From assembly GCA_000063505.1 (NCBI GenBank), contig CT971583.1, positions 2,139,918 through 2,203,917 of the forward strand: DNA of 64,000 nt, written 5' to 3'. The notes beneath the pieces were generated by a model that did not search any database, was not told the origin of the DNA, and was given only the letters and a program-made list of their open reading frames with translations. The stretch comes from Synechococcus sp. WH 7803. GTDB lineage: Bacteria > Cyanobacteriota > Cyanobacteriia > PCC-6307 > Cyanobiaceae. Positions 9,202-19,377 of the stretch are shown here, one piece after another; the first letter of the stretch is position 1; each line of letters begins with the position of its first letter. Position numbers and translations under genes: made by a program.

Positions 9202-10314
9202 TCAGGCGCAGATGCTGCTGTAAGCCCGCCAGAACCGCTGCATCTGCTCGAGGGTACCGATGCTCACCCGCAAGGCACCCTCGAGCTGGGGCTTGCCGGT
9301 CATCGAGCGCACGAGGATTCCCTGAGAGCGCAGAGCCTGCTCCACCGCATCAGCAGGCCGCTCTGGCCAAACCAACAGATAATTGCCCCCGTCGCAGTGA
9401 AAAACAACACGCGAACGCGTCAATACAGACACGAGCCAGTCACGCGCGCGTAACACTTCCCGCACATAGTGGTCGGTGTAGGCCTGGTCCTCCAGGGCCG
9501 CAAACGCCGCCGCCACCGCCAGGCTGTTCACGTCATAGGGACCGGTGACGCGGCCAACTCTGTCCACCACGCCAGGGTGGCCAATGGCAAAGCCCAGTCG
9601 CAGCCCGGCCAGACCTGCTGTCTTGGCGAGAGACCGCAGCACCAGCACATTGGCCTGCGTCTGGAAATCGACGACGGGCAGCACGCTATCTCCGGTGAAC
9701 GCTTCATAGAGCTCATCCACCACCACCAGCGTGTCCGGGGCAGACGCTGCGAGGGCCAGCACCTGATCCGCAGCCAGGCGGGCGCCGGTGGGATTGTTGG
9801 GGTTGCAGAGCATCAGAATCCGCGGCTTGCGCGCCAGGGCCGTGCGCAGCGCATCCAGAGGAACCACGAACCCCGGCATGCCATGGGGAATCGCCTCGAG
9901 CGCCATCCCCTGCATGGCGGCGCAAGGGGCGTAGTACCCGAAGGTGGGACTCGTGGTGAGCAGGGTGTCCCCGGGAGACCCATAGGCGTGAATCACGGCA
10001 TGGATGGCCGCATCCACGCCGTTGAACACCCCCACCTGCTGCGGATCCAGGGGATGGGCAAGGCTCGCTTTCGACGCCTTCAGATTGGCGATCAACGCCT
10101 CGCGCAGTCCGTCGTATTCCGGATAAACGGCGATGAGTTCCTCAGGGAATGATCGGATCGCCTCCACCACCTTCGGGCTGGGGCCCAGCGTGTTCTCGTT
10201 GAAATCCAGGCGCAACAGACCGCGACGCCCTTCCAGGGGAGCGCTGTAGCCCTTGAGGCGTTCCACCTCGGGCCGGGAGTCAGGGGGCGGGAAGGGTGGA
10301 GTTGATCCGGTCAT
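9202..10314 (-). CDS. hisC: Histidinol-phosphate aminotransferase family protein
   Basis: This 370-residue class I/II PLP aminotransferase has the HisC-like N-terminal DFNENTLGPSP, the ligand motif NPNNPTG, and the PLP lysine in RSLAKTAGLAGLRLGF. It converts imidazole-acetol phosphate and glutamate to histidinol phosphate if it is the true HisC. A second HisC-like protein, closer to CobD, is encoded at 42038-43171, so there is some ambiguity in roles. It lies 15 bases downstream of a PGM1-like ATP-grasp gene on the same strand and is probably cotranscribed with it. Confidence 0.8.
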   Translation of the reverse strand: MTGSTPPFPPPDSRPEVERLKGYSAPLEGRRGLLRLDFNENTLGPSPKVVEAIRSFPEELIAVYPEYDGLREALIANLKASKASLAHPLDPQQVGVFNGVDAAIHAVIHAYGSPGDTLLTTSPTFGYYAPCAAMQGMALEAIPHGMPGFVVPLDALRTALARKPRILMLCNPNNPTGARLAADQVLALAASAPDTLVVVDELYEAFTGDSVLPVVDFQTQANVLVLRSLAKTAGLAGLRLGFAIGHPGVVDRVGRVTGPYDVNSLAVAAAFAALEDQAYTDHYVREVLRARDWLVSVLTRSRVVFHCDGGNYLLVWPERPADAVEQALRSQGILVRSMTGKPQLEGALRVSIGTLEQMQRFWRAYSSICA

Positions 10315-10329
10315 AGCCTCAGCAACGCG

Positions 10330-11808
10330 TCACATCTCCAGCAGCCGGGCCCGCGTGCGGGCATCCACCTCCCGGGCCTCCGCCAGGGTGGTGCCGATGC
10401 AGGTCATCCCCAGCTTGCCGTGTTCTGAAAGACAACCGAGAAGGTGAAACACGCTTCCGCTCTCCTTGAGGGCGTCGTAATGCAAACCGGCCTCAGCCAC
10501 AGCATCGATCAGATCCATGGGCAGCAGACCCCGGAGTTGGGGGTGCATGAAGTTGTCTGTGGCCAGGTAATGCAGCTCACTGCCCTGGGGAGACAGGAAG
10601 GCACCGGTGGTGGCATCCATGTGGCCATTGCTGAGAAAGCGCAGCACCTGATGGGGATGGGTGGTGCCGCCTTTGCGCAGGTTGATCTCAATGGCCTGGA
10701 GATCCCAGCGATCGCCGAACCGTCGGGCCAGTCCATCCACCGAGAAATGATCCAACGCCCCCAGCGCAGCCAGAGCCTCGCCAACCGCCTGCCCCCAGCG
10801 CTGCAACTCGAGCCGGTAGGCCGGATCGGCCGGGAACTGACAACCGAGATACACCTGGCCGGACTCACCGCCGAGGTGCTGCTCATGGGTGGAGAGCACC
10901 TCCACGCGGCCGCCGGGATGGATCACCCCCTGCACGCTGGGGGAGGAGATCGCCTCACCACCCTCCAGCCATTCCTCCACCAGTGCCCCCTGATCCTGGA
11001 GCTGGCTGCGCCATCCAGCCGCAGGCATGGGCAGGGTCTCCAAAGCCAGCCTGAGGCGATCACGGCGTTCCTGGGGTGAACAGTCGTGAAGCTGCAGCGG
11101 CTCGAGCTCAAGCCGGGCATTCCCCTCACCACTGAAGCCCTGATTGAGCTTCACCACCGCCCGGCGCAACCCTGGCTTGCGCTCCAGCAGATCCAGGCAG
11201 GCGTCAAGCAGGCCGTCGAAGCTAAACACCAACTCCGATCCATCCGGATGGGGGAGCCCGCAGCGACGGAACAAGGCGCGACCACCGGCCTTGTGGCCCC
11301 AGCTGGACAGCTGCGGATCACACCCCATCAAGGGAAGCTGCAACGCCTCGGACAGGCGGCATTCGAGATCGCCGACGTTGTAACAACTCAGGTAACTGCG
11401 CCCTGGCCGCAGGCTGTCGCGGATGCGGCTGAGCAGCCGCGGTCGCTCCAGCAACTTGGCGGCCAGGGGGCGGGGGCTGGCGTCATCGGTGTCGAAGAGC
11501 TGCAGGCGCTGACGGGCATGGGAAATCGGCACCCCTTGCAGCAACTCCAGGACGGAATCCACCACCAGATCAGGCAGCAGCTTGCTGGTGACAAACACCA
11601 TGCGCGCCCGCGGCTGGCGCAAGCGGATCAGCTCGAACAGCTGGCGTTCCTCGTAGTGATGCGCCCCCTCCACAAGCGCCATCTGCTCCCGGCTCACGTT
11701 GAGGGACGGCATCACCAACACATCCCAGGGGTCGCTCCCTGGTCCCACCTGAGCGATATCGGGTTGCAGCTGGCGCTGCAGATCCTGGAAGGACAACGTC
11801 AACCCCAC
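10330..11808 (-). CDS. PGM1-related ATP-grasp peptide ligase-like protein
   Basis: This 492-residue protein resembles the 'peptide ligase PGM1-related' group common in cyanobacteria. The N-terminal 150 residues form a Rossmann-like pre-ATP-grasp domain. The middle carries ATP-grasp features such as VVKLNQGFSGEGNARLEL (ATP-binding Lys and flexible loop, about 235-252), VEEWLEGGE, and the metal site EINLRKGGTTHP (about 395). A ~90-residue C-terminal region follows. PGM1 of Streptomyces joins a nonproteinogenic amino acid to peptides; activity here is inferred and its substrate is unknown. It is divergent from selO and precedes a hisC-like gene. Confidence 0.75.
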   Translation of the reverse strand: MGLTLSFQDLQRQLQPDIAQVGPGSDPWDVLVMPSLNVSREQMALVEGAHHYEERQLFELIRLRQPRARMVFVTSKLLPDLVVDSVLELLQGVPISHARQRLQLFDTDDASPRPLAAKLLERPRLLSRIRDSLRPGRSYLSCYNVGDLECRLSEALQLPLMGCDPQLSSWGHKAGGRALFRRCGLPHPDGSELVFSFDGLLDACLDLLERKPGLRRAVVKLNQGFSGEGNARLELEPLQLHDCSPQERRDRLRLALETLPMPAAGWRSQLQDQGALVEEWLEGGEAISSPSVQGVIHPGGRVEVLSTHEQHLGGESGQVYLGCQFPADPAYRLELQRWGQAVGEALAALGALDHFSVDGLARRFGDRWDLQAIEINLRKGGTTHPHQVLRFLSNGHMDATTGAFLSPQGSELHYLATDNFMHPQLRGLLPMDLIDAVAEAGLHYDALKESGSVFHLLGCLSEHGKLGMTCIGTTLAEAREVDARTRARLLEM

Positions 11809-11877
11809 ACCTCCACAGACACCTGACCACTCTGATCCTTCAGGTTCCGCATTTCATGATGGAGCGGTGTCGGGGCC

Positions 11878-13587
11878 ATGCCCATGGGAGCCAGCTCCAA
11901 ATTCTCAAACTCAGCGACGACCGCAACGTTCCGTGCATTCGCAGAGAAAGCGGACTACTCGCTGCTGTCCCAGCTGAAGGCGGATCCCCAGTCCACAACG
12001 GACGGACGCGATCACCGGCCCCGGCAGGTGCACTCCGGGCACTACGTGCCGGTGCAGCCGACCCCGCTCCCCGACCCGGCCTACGTCGCCCACAGTTCCG
12101 CCCTGTTCGATGAGCTTGGGCTGAACGAATCGCTGGTGCATGACGAGGCTTTTCGCAGGCTGTTTTCCGGAGACCACTCAGCGGCCACCGATCCCATGCG
12201 CCCCTGGGGCTGGGCCACTGGTTATGCCCTGTCGATCTACGGCACCGAGTACACCCAGCAGTGTCCGTTCGGGACCGGCAACGGCTACGGCGACGGCCGG
12301 GCCATCTCCGTGTTTGAAGGCGTGTTCAACGAGCAACGCTGGGAGATGCAACTCAAGGGCGGCGGACCGACGCCCTACTGCCGCGGTGCCGACGGCCGCG
12401 CCGTTCTGCGCTCGAGCGTGCGCGAATTCCTGGCCCAGGAGTTCATGCACGCCCTCGGTGTGCCCACCTCGCGCTCATTAACGCTGTACCTCTCCCAATC
12501 CGAAACGGTCGCCAGGCCCTGGTACTCGGAGAACTCGCGCTCCTTCGATCCGGACGTGATGGTGAGCAATGCCGCCGCGATCAGCACCCGCGTGGCCCCC
12601 TCCTTCCTGCGGGTGGGGCAGATCGAACTGTTCGCACGCCGTGCCCGCAGCGAGGCCCACCCGGAAGCACGCCGGGAGCTGCAGCTGATCGTGGAGCATC
12701 TGATCGAAAGAAATTACCGGCCGGAGATTGATCCGGGCCTGCCCTTCCACCAGCAGGTCATTGCCTTGGCACGCCTCTTTCGCGGACGGCTCACGTCGCT
12801 TGTCGCCCACTGGATGCGCGTGGGCTACTGCCAGGGCAACTTCAACAGCGACAACTGCGCCGCCGGCGGCTACACCCTCGACTACGGCCCCTTCGGATTC
12901 TGCGAACTGTTCGATCCCCGCTTCCAACCCTGGACCGGTGGCGGGACCCACTTCTGTTTCTTCAACCAGCCCGTGGCCGCAGAAACGAACTTCAAGATGC
13001 TCTGGGCGTCGCTGCGCACGCTGCTGGATGGCGACACCCAGGCCCAGGAGGAGCTGGACGCACTGCACGACGGTTTTTCCAGGGCGATGCAAGCGGAGAT
13101 GGAGGTGATGTGGAGCAACAAGCTGGGCCTGAGCGCCTACGACGAAGCCCTGGTGACGGAACTGTTGCAGCTGCTGGCATCAACCCGAGCGGACTACTGC
13201 CGGGCCTTCCGCATCCTGTCGACGCTTCCCAGGGACGTCTCCGAGCTGGATCCCAGCTTCTACCTGCCCCGTTCTGATGCGCTCACAGACCAATGGCAAC
13301 GCTGGCTGCAGCGCTGGCGCAGCCGCCTGGAAGCCCAGGGTGACCTCCACCAGACGGCCGCGCTGATGCAGCGCGTCAATCCCGCCATCACCTGGCGCGA
13401 ATGGTTGATCGCTCCGGCTTACCAGCAAGCAGAACGCGGAGACATGCGCCTCATCCATGAGCTGCAGGCGGTGTTCAAAGATCCCTACTCCCCACTCTCA
13501 GCAGACCTGACAAGCCGCTACGACCAGCTGCGACCCCGGGAACTCTTCAACGCTGGAGGGCTGTCGCACTACAGCTGCTCATCCTGA
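11878..13587 (+). CDS. selO: Protein adenylyltransferase SelO (YdiU/UPF0061 family)
   Basis: The 569-residue pseudokinase-fold protein transfers AMP to Ser/Thr/Tyr of target proteins. Family marks include GYGDGRAISVFE, the nucleotide loop QLKGGGPTPYCRGADGRAVLRSS, the conserved HALGVPTSRSL, and the metal/catalytic block NFNSDNCAAGGYTLDYGPFGF (residue variation from the usual NMNTDN is notable). The C-terminus ends SCSS, with Cys at the position occupied by selenocysteine in eukaryotic SelO. Its last 9 bases overlap the convergent asparaginase gene. Role in redox stress is inferred from the family. Confidence 0.9.
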   Translation: MPMGASSKFSNSATTATFRAFAEKADYSLLSQLKADPQSTTDGRDHRPRQVHSGHYVPVQPTPLPDPAYVAHSSALFDELGLNESLVHDEAFRRLFSGDHSAATDPMRPWGWATGYALSIYGTEYTQQCPFGTGNGYGDGRAISVFEGVFNEQRWEMQLKGGGPTPYCRGADGRAVLRSSVREFLAQEFMHALGVPTSRSLTLYLSQSETVARPWYSENSRSFDPDVMVSNAAAISTRVAPSFLRVGQIELFARRARSEAHPEARRELQLIVEHLIERNYRPEIDPGLPFHQQVIALARLFRGRLTSLVAHWMRVGYCQGNFNSDNCAAGGYTLDYGPFGFCELFDPRFQPWTGGGTHFCFFNQPVAAETNFKMLWASLRTLLDGDTQAQEELDALHDGFSRAMQAEMEVMWSNKLGLSAYDEALVTELLQLLASTRADYCRAFRILSTLPRDVSELDPSFYLPRSDALTDQWQRWLQRWRSRLEAQGDLHQTAALMQRVNPAITWREWLIAPAYQQAERGDMRLIHELQAVFKDPYSPLSADLTSRYDQLRPRELFNAGGLSHYSCSS

Positions 13588-14577
13588 GAGGGTTTTGAGC
13601 CGGGCTGCCAAAGCATTGCGATCATCTCCTGCCATCAAGGCCAACAGCAACAGCACTCGCGCCTTCTGAGGACTGAGATCACCGGCGGGGAGCAAGCCAA
13701 GCTTGGCGTGGTCCTCACAGCGGTGCACCGGCCCCGAACCGCAACGGTTCGCGCGCAGCATCAGGGGCGGTTGACCATCCCACTGCGCCAGGGCATCCCG
13801 CTCCACAACCGACAGCTGCCCAGCTCCAGTACCTGTGAACACCAGACCCTGCACCCCAGCGGAGAGCAACGCTGGGATCAACGCCTGGGGAGGCTCCACA
13901 CATCCATGCAGGATCACCACCTGGGGCCAGACCCTCGGGAGGGACAGACCGGCAAAAAGTGCGGGCTCACTCCGTTCCACTTCAGGCAAATGAACACCGA
14001 GATCATCCACCCAGCCCAGGGGGCCTCGACCCGAACTGTGAAAGGCCCCTACCCCCTGGGTGGCGCGTTTGCTGACCGCTCGGGCGCAGTGGATCTGGCC
14101 ATCCATCACCACCAACACGCCGCGGCCGCGCGCCTCCGCACTGATGGCCACCTGAACAGCCTGGTAGAGGTTGAGAGGGCCATCGGCACTGAGAGCGGAG
14201 GCAGGCCGCATCGCTCCCACCAGCACCACCGGCCGAGGGTCATCGATCAGGAGGTGCAGCAGCCAGGCCGTTTCCTCCAGGGTGTTGGTGCCATGGGTGA
14301 TCACCACCCCCGCCAGGCCAGGATCAGCCGCCAGGGACTGGCGGATCCGTTCCACCAGAGAGCGCCAGTGGCTGAAACCAAGGTCGGCGCTGTCCACATT
14401 GGCGATCTGCTCCACCTGGATCTCGGCGAGCAAAGCCAGCTCCGGCAAGGCGTCCAGCAGGCCCTCGGCAGCAATCACCCCCGCGGCGTAGCGGTTGAGC
14501 TGCGTTGATTCAGGCGCTGTTCCGGCGATGGTGCCACCGGTGCCAAGCAGGAGGAGCCGAGGATGTTGCATGGCCAT
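13579..14577 (-). CDS. L-asparaginase (bacterial type I/II)
   Basis: The enzyme hydrolyses asparagine to aspartate and ammonia. Motifs present are the N-terminal catalytic LLGTGGTIAG, the second catalytic block THGTNTLEETA and the Lys-lacking but family-like VGAMRPASALSADGPLN. The ATG at 14577 is favoured over a TTG at 14580 because it sits in a TGATG overlap with the stop of the upstream membrane protein gene, implying translational coupling. No signal peptide is seen, so it is probably cytosolic. Length is 332 residues, normal for the family. Confidence 0.9.
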   Translation of the reverse strand: MAMQHPRLLLLGTGGTIAGTAPESTQLNRYAAGVIAAEGLLDALPELALLAEIQVEQIANVDSADLGFSHWRSLVERIRQSLAADPGLAGVVITHGTNTLEETAWLLHLLIDDPRPVVLVGAMRPASALSADGPLNLYQAVQVAISAEARGRGVLVVMDGQIHCARAVSKRATQGVGAFHSSGRGPLGWVDDLGVHLPEVERSEPALFAGLSLPRVWPQVVILHGCVEPPQALIPALLSAGVQGLVFTGTGAGQLSVVERDALAQWDGQPPLMLRANRCGSGPVHRCEDHAKLGLLPAGDLSPQKARVLLLLALMAGDDRNALAARLKTLSG

Positions 14578-16085
14578 CAATCAGGGCGGGCTGGAAACGC
14601 GGGAGGGCGGCTCAGCTGGGCATCCGCGGGAGGCTCCCCGTTGAGCAGCGGGGCATCGAGCAAGGCACATTGGGCATAGGGAGAGCGCGGGAACCACTGG
14701 TCATTGCGCTGCACCGGCACACCGGCATCCGCACCGCTGCGGTAAGCAGCCAGGTCTGAAAAGAAAGCCTGCAGCACCAACCGTCTGGCGGCCACGGGTC
14801 TGAGCTGCGCCGACGGACCCAGCAGCAGCACGATCACCAAGACCGATCCGGCCAAGACAACGCTGCACTGGGTGACACGTCGCTCGCTGCGCTTGAGCGC
14901 TGCCGCGAGTTCTGGGATGAGGCGTTCGAGGGTGTGCGCCATGCACAGCAGCAGGAACGGCAGCAACACCATGCCGGCGTACACATGGAACACAAACAGA
15001 TTTTTCATCAGCACCACCCAGAGGACAGCGGTCCCCCCGGTACTCCAGAGCATCTGGCGACGGAAGGTCAGCGCCTGCTCAGGCAGGGCAGGGGGGATTG
15101 GGCCAGCAGCCGGGGAGAGCCGTCTGCGCCTTGCCACGAGGCGCGTCAGCACGAGCACCGCCGCGACCAGCAAGAGCGGCAGCATGAACTCCGTGCTGTA
15201 AGCGATCAGTTTGGGCAGCGCCCCCCCCAACCAGCGGGTGCGCTCCAGGGCTCGCTCGGAAAACCCATTCCCGCTGAGGCCAAGTCTGCGCAGAGCTGAC
15301 TGCACCACCGTGGTGCTGGTCCAGCTCACAGCATTGAGGCGGGCTTCCCAAACGATGTTGTAAGCGGTTGCGACGCCAACGGTTGCGAAGGCGATCGGCA
15401 CGCCCAGCCACAACCCCCTGCGCCGGCCGGCCAGACCCCGCTGCAACGGCAACACCAGGGAGGCGATCAGCACGACCGCAGACCGACCGCTCAGGGCGGC
15501 CAGGCACAGTGCCGCCGAGTACCAGCGCAGATCAGGCTGATCAGGAAGAACCTTGCGCACCACCACGAGCAGCAGCAGCCCGTAGGCCAGCAACGCAGGC
15601 TGGTCGAAGTGGAACATGTTGCGGTACTGCAGCACCACCGGAGCGGAGAGCGTGAACAGCAGGGAGGCCATCGCCACCGGCCGGGAGAAACGCAGGGCCC
15701 GAAGCCACCACCACAGCACCAGAGCTGTGGCGATAAACATCACATTCATCCACTGCCGAGCCGCATACAGCCAGGCCGCTCCATCGCCGGCCCAGGGCAA
15801 CAGCAGCCAACGGCTCAAAACCGCGAAGACGATCGGGTAGCGATTGAAGTACTCGAGGTGCGTGGAACCATCTGAAGTCAGCCACTTACAGGAATAACCA
15901 ACGCCGCCATTGGCCAGGCTGCTGTGACGGGCGATGGCCAGGGAGTGCAGCGACACCCAGTTGAAATGCCCTTTCTGAAAGAAATCGACGATGGCCGGCT
16001 CTGACAGAACGAGCACGGCCGCGAGCACCATGGCGATGCCGATTGGCCAGTGCCGGGTCCGCAGAGCTTGCAGCCGTCGATGCAT
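14577..16085 (-). CDS. Polytopic membrane protein, possible GT39/GT83-like glycosyltransferase
   Basis: From the ATG at 16085 ([16 protein letters not shown]) this gives 502 residues with roughly ten hydrophobic segments. The first extracytoplasmic loop contains FQKGHFNWVSLHSLAIARHS and a FNRYPIVFAVLSRW stretch, and the fifth region has FHFDQPALLAYGLL, all reminiscent of lipid-linked-sugar glycosyltransferases of the GT-C fold. No single catalytic motif is decisive. The start overlaps the argS stop (TGATG) and its own stop overlaps the start of the asparaginase gene (TGATG). Confidence 0.6.
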   Translation of the reverse strand: MHRRLQALRTRHWPIGIAMVLAAVLVLSEPAIVDFFQKGHFNWVSLHSLAIARHSSLANGGVGYSCKWLTSDGSTHLEYFNRYPIVFAVLSRWLLLPWAGDGAAWLYAARQWMNVMFIATALVLWWWLRALRFSRPVAMASLLFTLSAPVVLQYRNMFHFDQPALLAYGLLLLVVVRKVLPDQPDLRWYSAALCLAALSGRSAVVLIASLVLPLQRGLAGRRRGLWLGVPIAFATVGVATAYNIVWEARLNAVSWTSTTVVQSALRRLGLSGNGFSERALERTRWLGGALPKLIAYSTEFMLPLLLVAAVLVLTRLVARRRRLSPAAGPIPPALPEQALTFRRQMLWSTGGTAVLWVVLMKNLFVFHVYAGMVLLPFLLLCMAHTLERLIPELAAALKRSERRVTQCSVVLAGSVLVIVLLLGPSAQLRPVAARRLVLQAFFSDLAAYRSGADAGVPVQRNDQWFPRSPYAQCALLDAPLLNGEPPADAQLSRPPAFPARPD

Positions 16086-17878
16086 CACATGCGGTCCAGG
16101 GTGGGGATGCCCAGCAGGCCGAGGCCCGATTTGAGCGTGTCGGCGGTCAGCCGGCACAGCGCCAGGCGGGAGGGGAGGGCCTCCGCGTCAGCCTTGAGCA
16201 CCGGCACCTGGTCGTAGAAGCGGTTGAACACCTGGCTGAGCTCGAACAGGTAGCTGCAAAGGCGGTTGGGCAAGAGCTCCTCCTCCACCTCGGCAATCAC
16301 GGCATCGAACTTGAGCAGCTCGCGCACAAGGGCCCATTCCTGGGGTTCGCTGAATTGCAGCTGGCCCGTCAACACCTCCAGGTCACCCCCTTTGCGGGCG
16401 ATGCCGGCGATGCGCACCACCGCATAGAGCAGGTAAGGGGCCGTGTTGCCCTGCAACGCCAGCATCCGATCGAAGGAGAACTGGTAGTTGGTGATCCGGT
16501 TCTGGCTGAGGTCGGCGTATTTCACCGCCGCCAAACCCACGGTGCCTGCCACATGCTGGATGAACTCCTCCGACTCGCTGCGTTCCTCCTCATTCAGGCG
16601 TGAGCGCAGATCGGTTTCGGCGCGCTCGACGGCTTCATCGAGCAGATCCCGCAACCGCACGGTGTCACCGGCGCGGGTCTTGAGCTTCTTGCCGTCCTCC
16701 CCCTGCACAAGCCCGAAGGGCACATGCTCGAGGCGAGCGCCCTCCGGGATCCAACCGGCCCGCTGCGCCACCTGGAACACGCCGGCGAAATGATTGGCCT
16801 GGCCGGCATCGGTCACATAGATCACCCGGCGTGCGTCATCCCCATCCGGCGCCGCTCCAAAGCGGTAGCGGATCGCCGCCAGGTCGGTGGTGGCGTAATT
16901 GAAGCCGCCATCGCTCTTCTGCACGATCACCGGCAGGGGCTTGCCGTCCTTGCCCTGAACGCCTTCGAGGAACACGCACTGGGCACCGTCGTCGGTGACC
17001 AGCAGCTCGGCGTCCTTCAAGCCATCGATCACCGCGGGCAGGAAAGGGTTGTAAAACGACTCACCTCGCTCATTGAGGCGAATGTCGAGCCGGTCGTAGA
17101 TCTTCTGGAACTCCCGCCGCGACTGGTCGCAGAGCAGTCCCCAGGCCTTGAGCGACACCGGATCGCCTCCCTGCAGTTTCACCACCTCCTCCCGGGACGT
17201 GGTCTGGAAGGCCTCATCGTCGTCGAAGCGTTTCTTGGCTTCGCGGTAGAAGGCCACCAGATCGCCCAGATCCACTGCATCGGCGGTGTCCAGGGCGTCC
17301 GGCGCCACCTGCTTGAGATGAGTAATCAGCATGCCGAATTGGGTGCCCCAGTCACCCACGTGGTTGAGACGCAGCACGGGGTGGCCGCGGAACTCGAGCA
17401 CCCGCGCCAGGGAGTCGCCGATGATCGTGGAGCGCAGATGGCCCACATGCATCTCCTTGGCGATGTTGGGGCTGGAGAAATCCACCACCACCGGCGCCGC
17501 CTGCTCCACTGCAGGCACACCGAGTCGCTGATCTCCCAGCCGTGCTGACACCTCGGCCGCCAACCGCTCGGGCCGGACCGTGAGGTTGATGAACCCAGGC
17601 CCGGCGATCTGGGGCTCCAGGCACAGGTCTGTGAAAGCAGGATCAGCCTGCAGTTGCGCAACGATCGCCGTGGCGATCTGGCGTGGCGCCTGCTTCAAGG
17701 GTTTGGCCAGGGCAAGCGCACCGTTGGCCTGGAAGTCACCGAATTCGGGTTTGCTCGCTGGCGCCAGCTGGGGGTCGAGCGGTTGCGAAGCCTGTCGGGC
17801 GGCCGCTGCCTGCTCCGGAAACGCCCGGTCCATGGCCGCACGCAGCTGAAGATCCAAACGATGGGCGATGCGCAGCAT
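16085..17878 (-). CDS. argS: Arginyl-tRNA synthetase
   Basis: This 597-residue class I synthetase charges tRNA-Arg. The N-terminal additional domain has [18 protein letters not shown], the HIGH-type signature appears as [16 protein letters not shown], and the C-terminal DALR anticodon-binding domain contains RSYL-type sequence around [19 protein letters not shown]. Length and motifs are normal for the family. It lies 30 bases behind nadC and is coupled by TGATG to the downstream membrane protein gene. Confidence 0.97.
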   Translation of the reverse strand: MLRIAHRLDLQLRAAMDRAFPEQAAAARQASQPLDPQLAPASKPEFGDFQANGALALAKPLKQAPRQIATAIVAQLQADPAFTDLCLEPQIAGPGFINLTVRPERLAAEVSARLGDQRLGVPAVEQAAPVVVDFSSPNIAKEMHVGHLRSTIIGDSLARVLEFRGHPVLRLNHVGDWGTQFGMLITHLKQVAPDALDTADAVDLGDLVAFYREAKKRFDDDEAFQTTSREEVVKLQGGDPVSLKAWGLLCDQSRREFQKIYDRLDIRLNERGESFYNPFLPAVIDGLKDAELLVTDDGAQCVFLEGVQGKDGKPLPVIVQKSDGGFNYATTDLAAIRYRFGAAPDGDDARRVIYVTDAGQANHFAGVFQVAQRAGWIPEGARLEHVPFGLVQGEDGKKLKTRAGDTVRLRDLLDEAVERAETDLRSRLNEEERSESEEFIQHVAGTVGLAAVKYADLSQNRITNYQFSFDRMLALQGNTAPYLLYAVVRIAGIARKGGDLEVLTGQLQFSEPQEWALVRELLKFDAVIAEVEEELLPNRLCSYLFELSQVFNRFYDQVPVLKADAEALPSRLALCRLTADTLKSGLGLLGIPTLDRM

Positions 17879-17908
17879 GGAAGAAGCGTTGGGCTTGGCG
17901 GGCTCTGA

Positions 17909-18784
17909 TCATCCCGCGGCGCCGGCAAAGCGCATGCTCAGATCAAGCCAGCTGCTGCGCGTGACCGGAGCACTGGTGGAAATCAGATCAATGCCGGTGG
18001 CGGCATAGGCAGCAAGGGCATCCGGATGAATCCCTGAAGCCTCCAGCACCACAGGTGCGGCATGGTCACGGCCGCGCGCTTGATCCCGCAGTCTGGGCAC
18101 CAGCACCGCCAGCTCCTGTGGGCTGAACTCATCGAGCAGCACACCATCAGCTCCTGCCTGCACCGCGGCCATCGCCTCCGCCTCGGTTTCCGCTTCAACG
18201 ATCACCCGGGCCGGCCAAGGCGCAGAGGCTCTCACCGCTGTGATGGCCGCCTCCACGCCACCGGCCCAGGCCAGGTGGTTCTCCTTGAGCATGGCGGCAT
18301 CATCCAAGCCAAGCCGGTGATTGATCCCGCCTCCGCAGCGGACGGCGTACTTCTCGAGCTGCCGCAGGCCAGGCGTTGTTTTGCGGGTATCCGCGAGCCG
18401 CACACCAGTTCCATCCAGCCCAGCCACCAGGGCTGCGGTGGCCGTGGCGATGCCCGACAGCCGCATGGCCAGGTTGAGGGCCGTGCGCTCAACAGCGACC
18501 AGCGCCGTGGCCGCACCCTCCAACTCCAGCACCCGCTGCCCTGAAGCAACCCGCTCTCCTTCAGCCACCAGCAGCCGGACCTGAGCCAACGGATCAAGCG
18601 CACGCACCATGGGTTCCAGAAACACCCCACCACAGAACTGTCCGTCTGCTTTGGCGATCCAGTGAGCCGCCCCATGGCAGCCCTGAAGTGCTGATGCTGT
18701 GAGATCGCCGCGGCCGAGATCCTCCTGCAACCAGGCCTCCAGCTGCCGTTGGAGCTGAGGTGTGATCGGCAAGGAAACCACCAT
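17909..18784 (-). CDS. nadC: Nicotinate-nucleotide pyrophosphorylase (quinolinate phosphoribosyltransferase)
   Basis: NadC forms nicotinate mononucleotide from quinolinate and PRPP in de novo NAD synthesis. The ATG at 18784 gives 291 residues beginning MVVSLPITPQLQRQLEAWL; a longer frame upstream is not needed. Motifs: EDLGRGDLT, DTRKTTPGLRQLEKYAVRCGGG and HRLGLDDAAMLKENH, all lining the active site. The start overlaps the stop of the TerB-like gene (TGATG). Confidence 0.95.
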   Translation of the reverse strand: MVVSLPITPQLQRQLEAWLQEDLGRGDLTASALQGCHGAAHWIAKADGQFCGGVFLEPMVRALDPLAQVRLLVAEGERVASGQRVLELEGAATALVAVERTALNLAMRLSGIATATAALVAGLDGTGVRLADTRKTTPGLRQLEKYAVRCGGGINHRLGLDDAAMLKENHLAWAGGVEAAITAVRASAPWPARVIVEAETEAEAMAAVQAGADGVLLDEFSPQELAVLVPRLRDQARGRDHAAPVVLEASGIHPDALAAYAATGIDLISTSAPVTRSSWLDLSMRFAGAAG

Positions 18785-19290
18785 CAGAGCCAACTGGTCC
18801 CGGAGGCTTCCAGTGCGGCCACGGAAGGCCAGGCGCCCCAGCCAAACAGAAGCTGATTGAGACGGTCGATGAGAGCGGGGGTCTCCTTCAGGGCCTGGCG
18901 AGCCGCCCATTCAGCCTCCTGAACCTGAGCGTCAGGCAGGTCGAGCGCATCGAGAAGGCGCCGGTAGGCCACACGCTCAGCCGCATTGATGGCACTGTCA
19001 TCCTCCTCACCCTGGCTGCTGCAAGCCATCTGGAAGGCCAGGGACACCAGGGCCATGCGCTCGTCACTGCCTTGAAGCTGCGCCACCCAGGCTTCGACGT
19101 CTGTCTCCTGCTCAGCCTGCAACGCGGCCAGCGCATCCTGCGGATCCTCCAGCGGCAGCAGGCGCGCCGAGAGCTTGCTGAGCAGCGCCCGCTCCTCCGC
19201 AGCCACATCACCATCCACACTCGCCACCCAGCACAGCACTTTCAGCTGGGCCCTCTGCGAGGGCTTGAGAGCAGCCAGTGGATCAATCAC
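18784..19290 (-). CDS. TerB-like domain protein
   Basis: The 168-residue, mostly helical, acidic protein has a TerB/DjlA-like start LKVLCWVASVDGDVAAEERALL, the usual metal-binding type motif of this fold (A.VDG.....E...L). A tail of about 60 residues has no recognised domain. TerB proteins are associated with membrane stress and metal response, but no specific role can be assigned. It is first in the TerB-nadC-argS-membrane protein-asparaginase run. The gene is divergent from def. Confidence 0.7.
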   Translation of the reverse strand: MIDPLAALKPSQRAQLKVLCWVASVDGDVAAEERALLSKLSARLLPLEDPQDALAALQAEQETDVEAWVAQLQGSDERMALVSLAFQMACSSQGEEDDSAINAAERVAYRRLLDALDLPDAQVQEAEWAARQALKETPALIDRLNQLLFGWGAWPSVAALEASGTSWL

Positions 19291-19377
19291 AGGAGGTTCC
19301 GATCGAGACCTTCATTCTGAGGGAGCTGCGGCGCAACAAGACCGACGATGGAGGCAGCCTTGCTCCCCAACGCTGCC

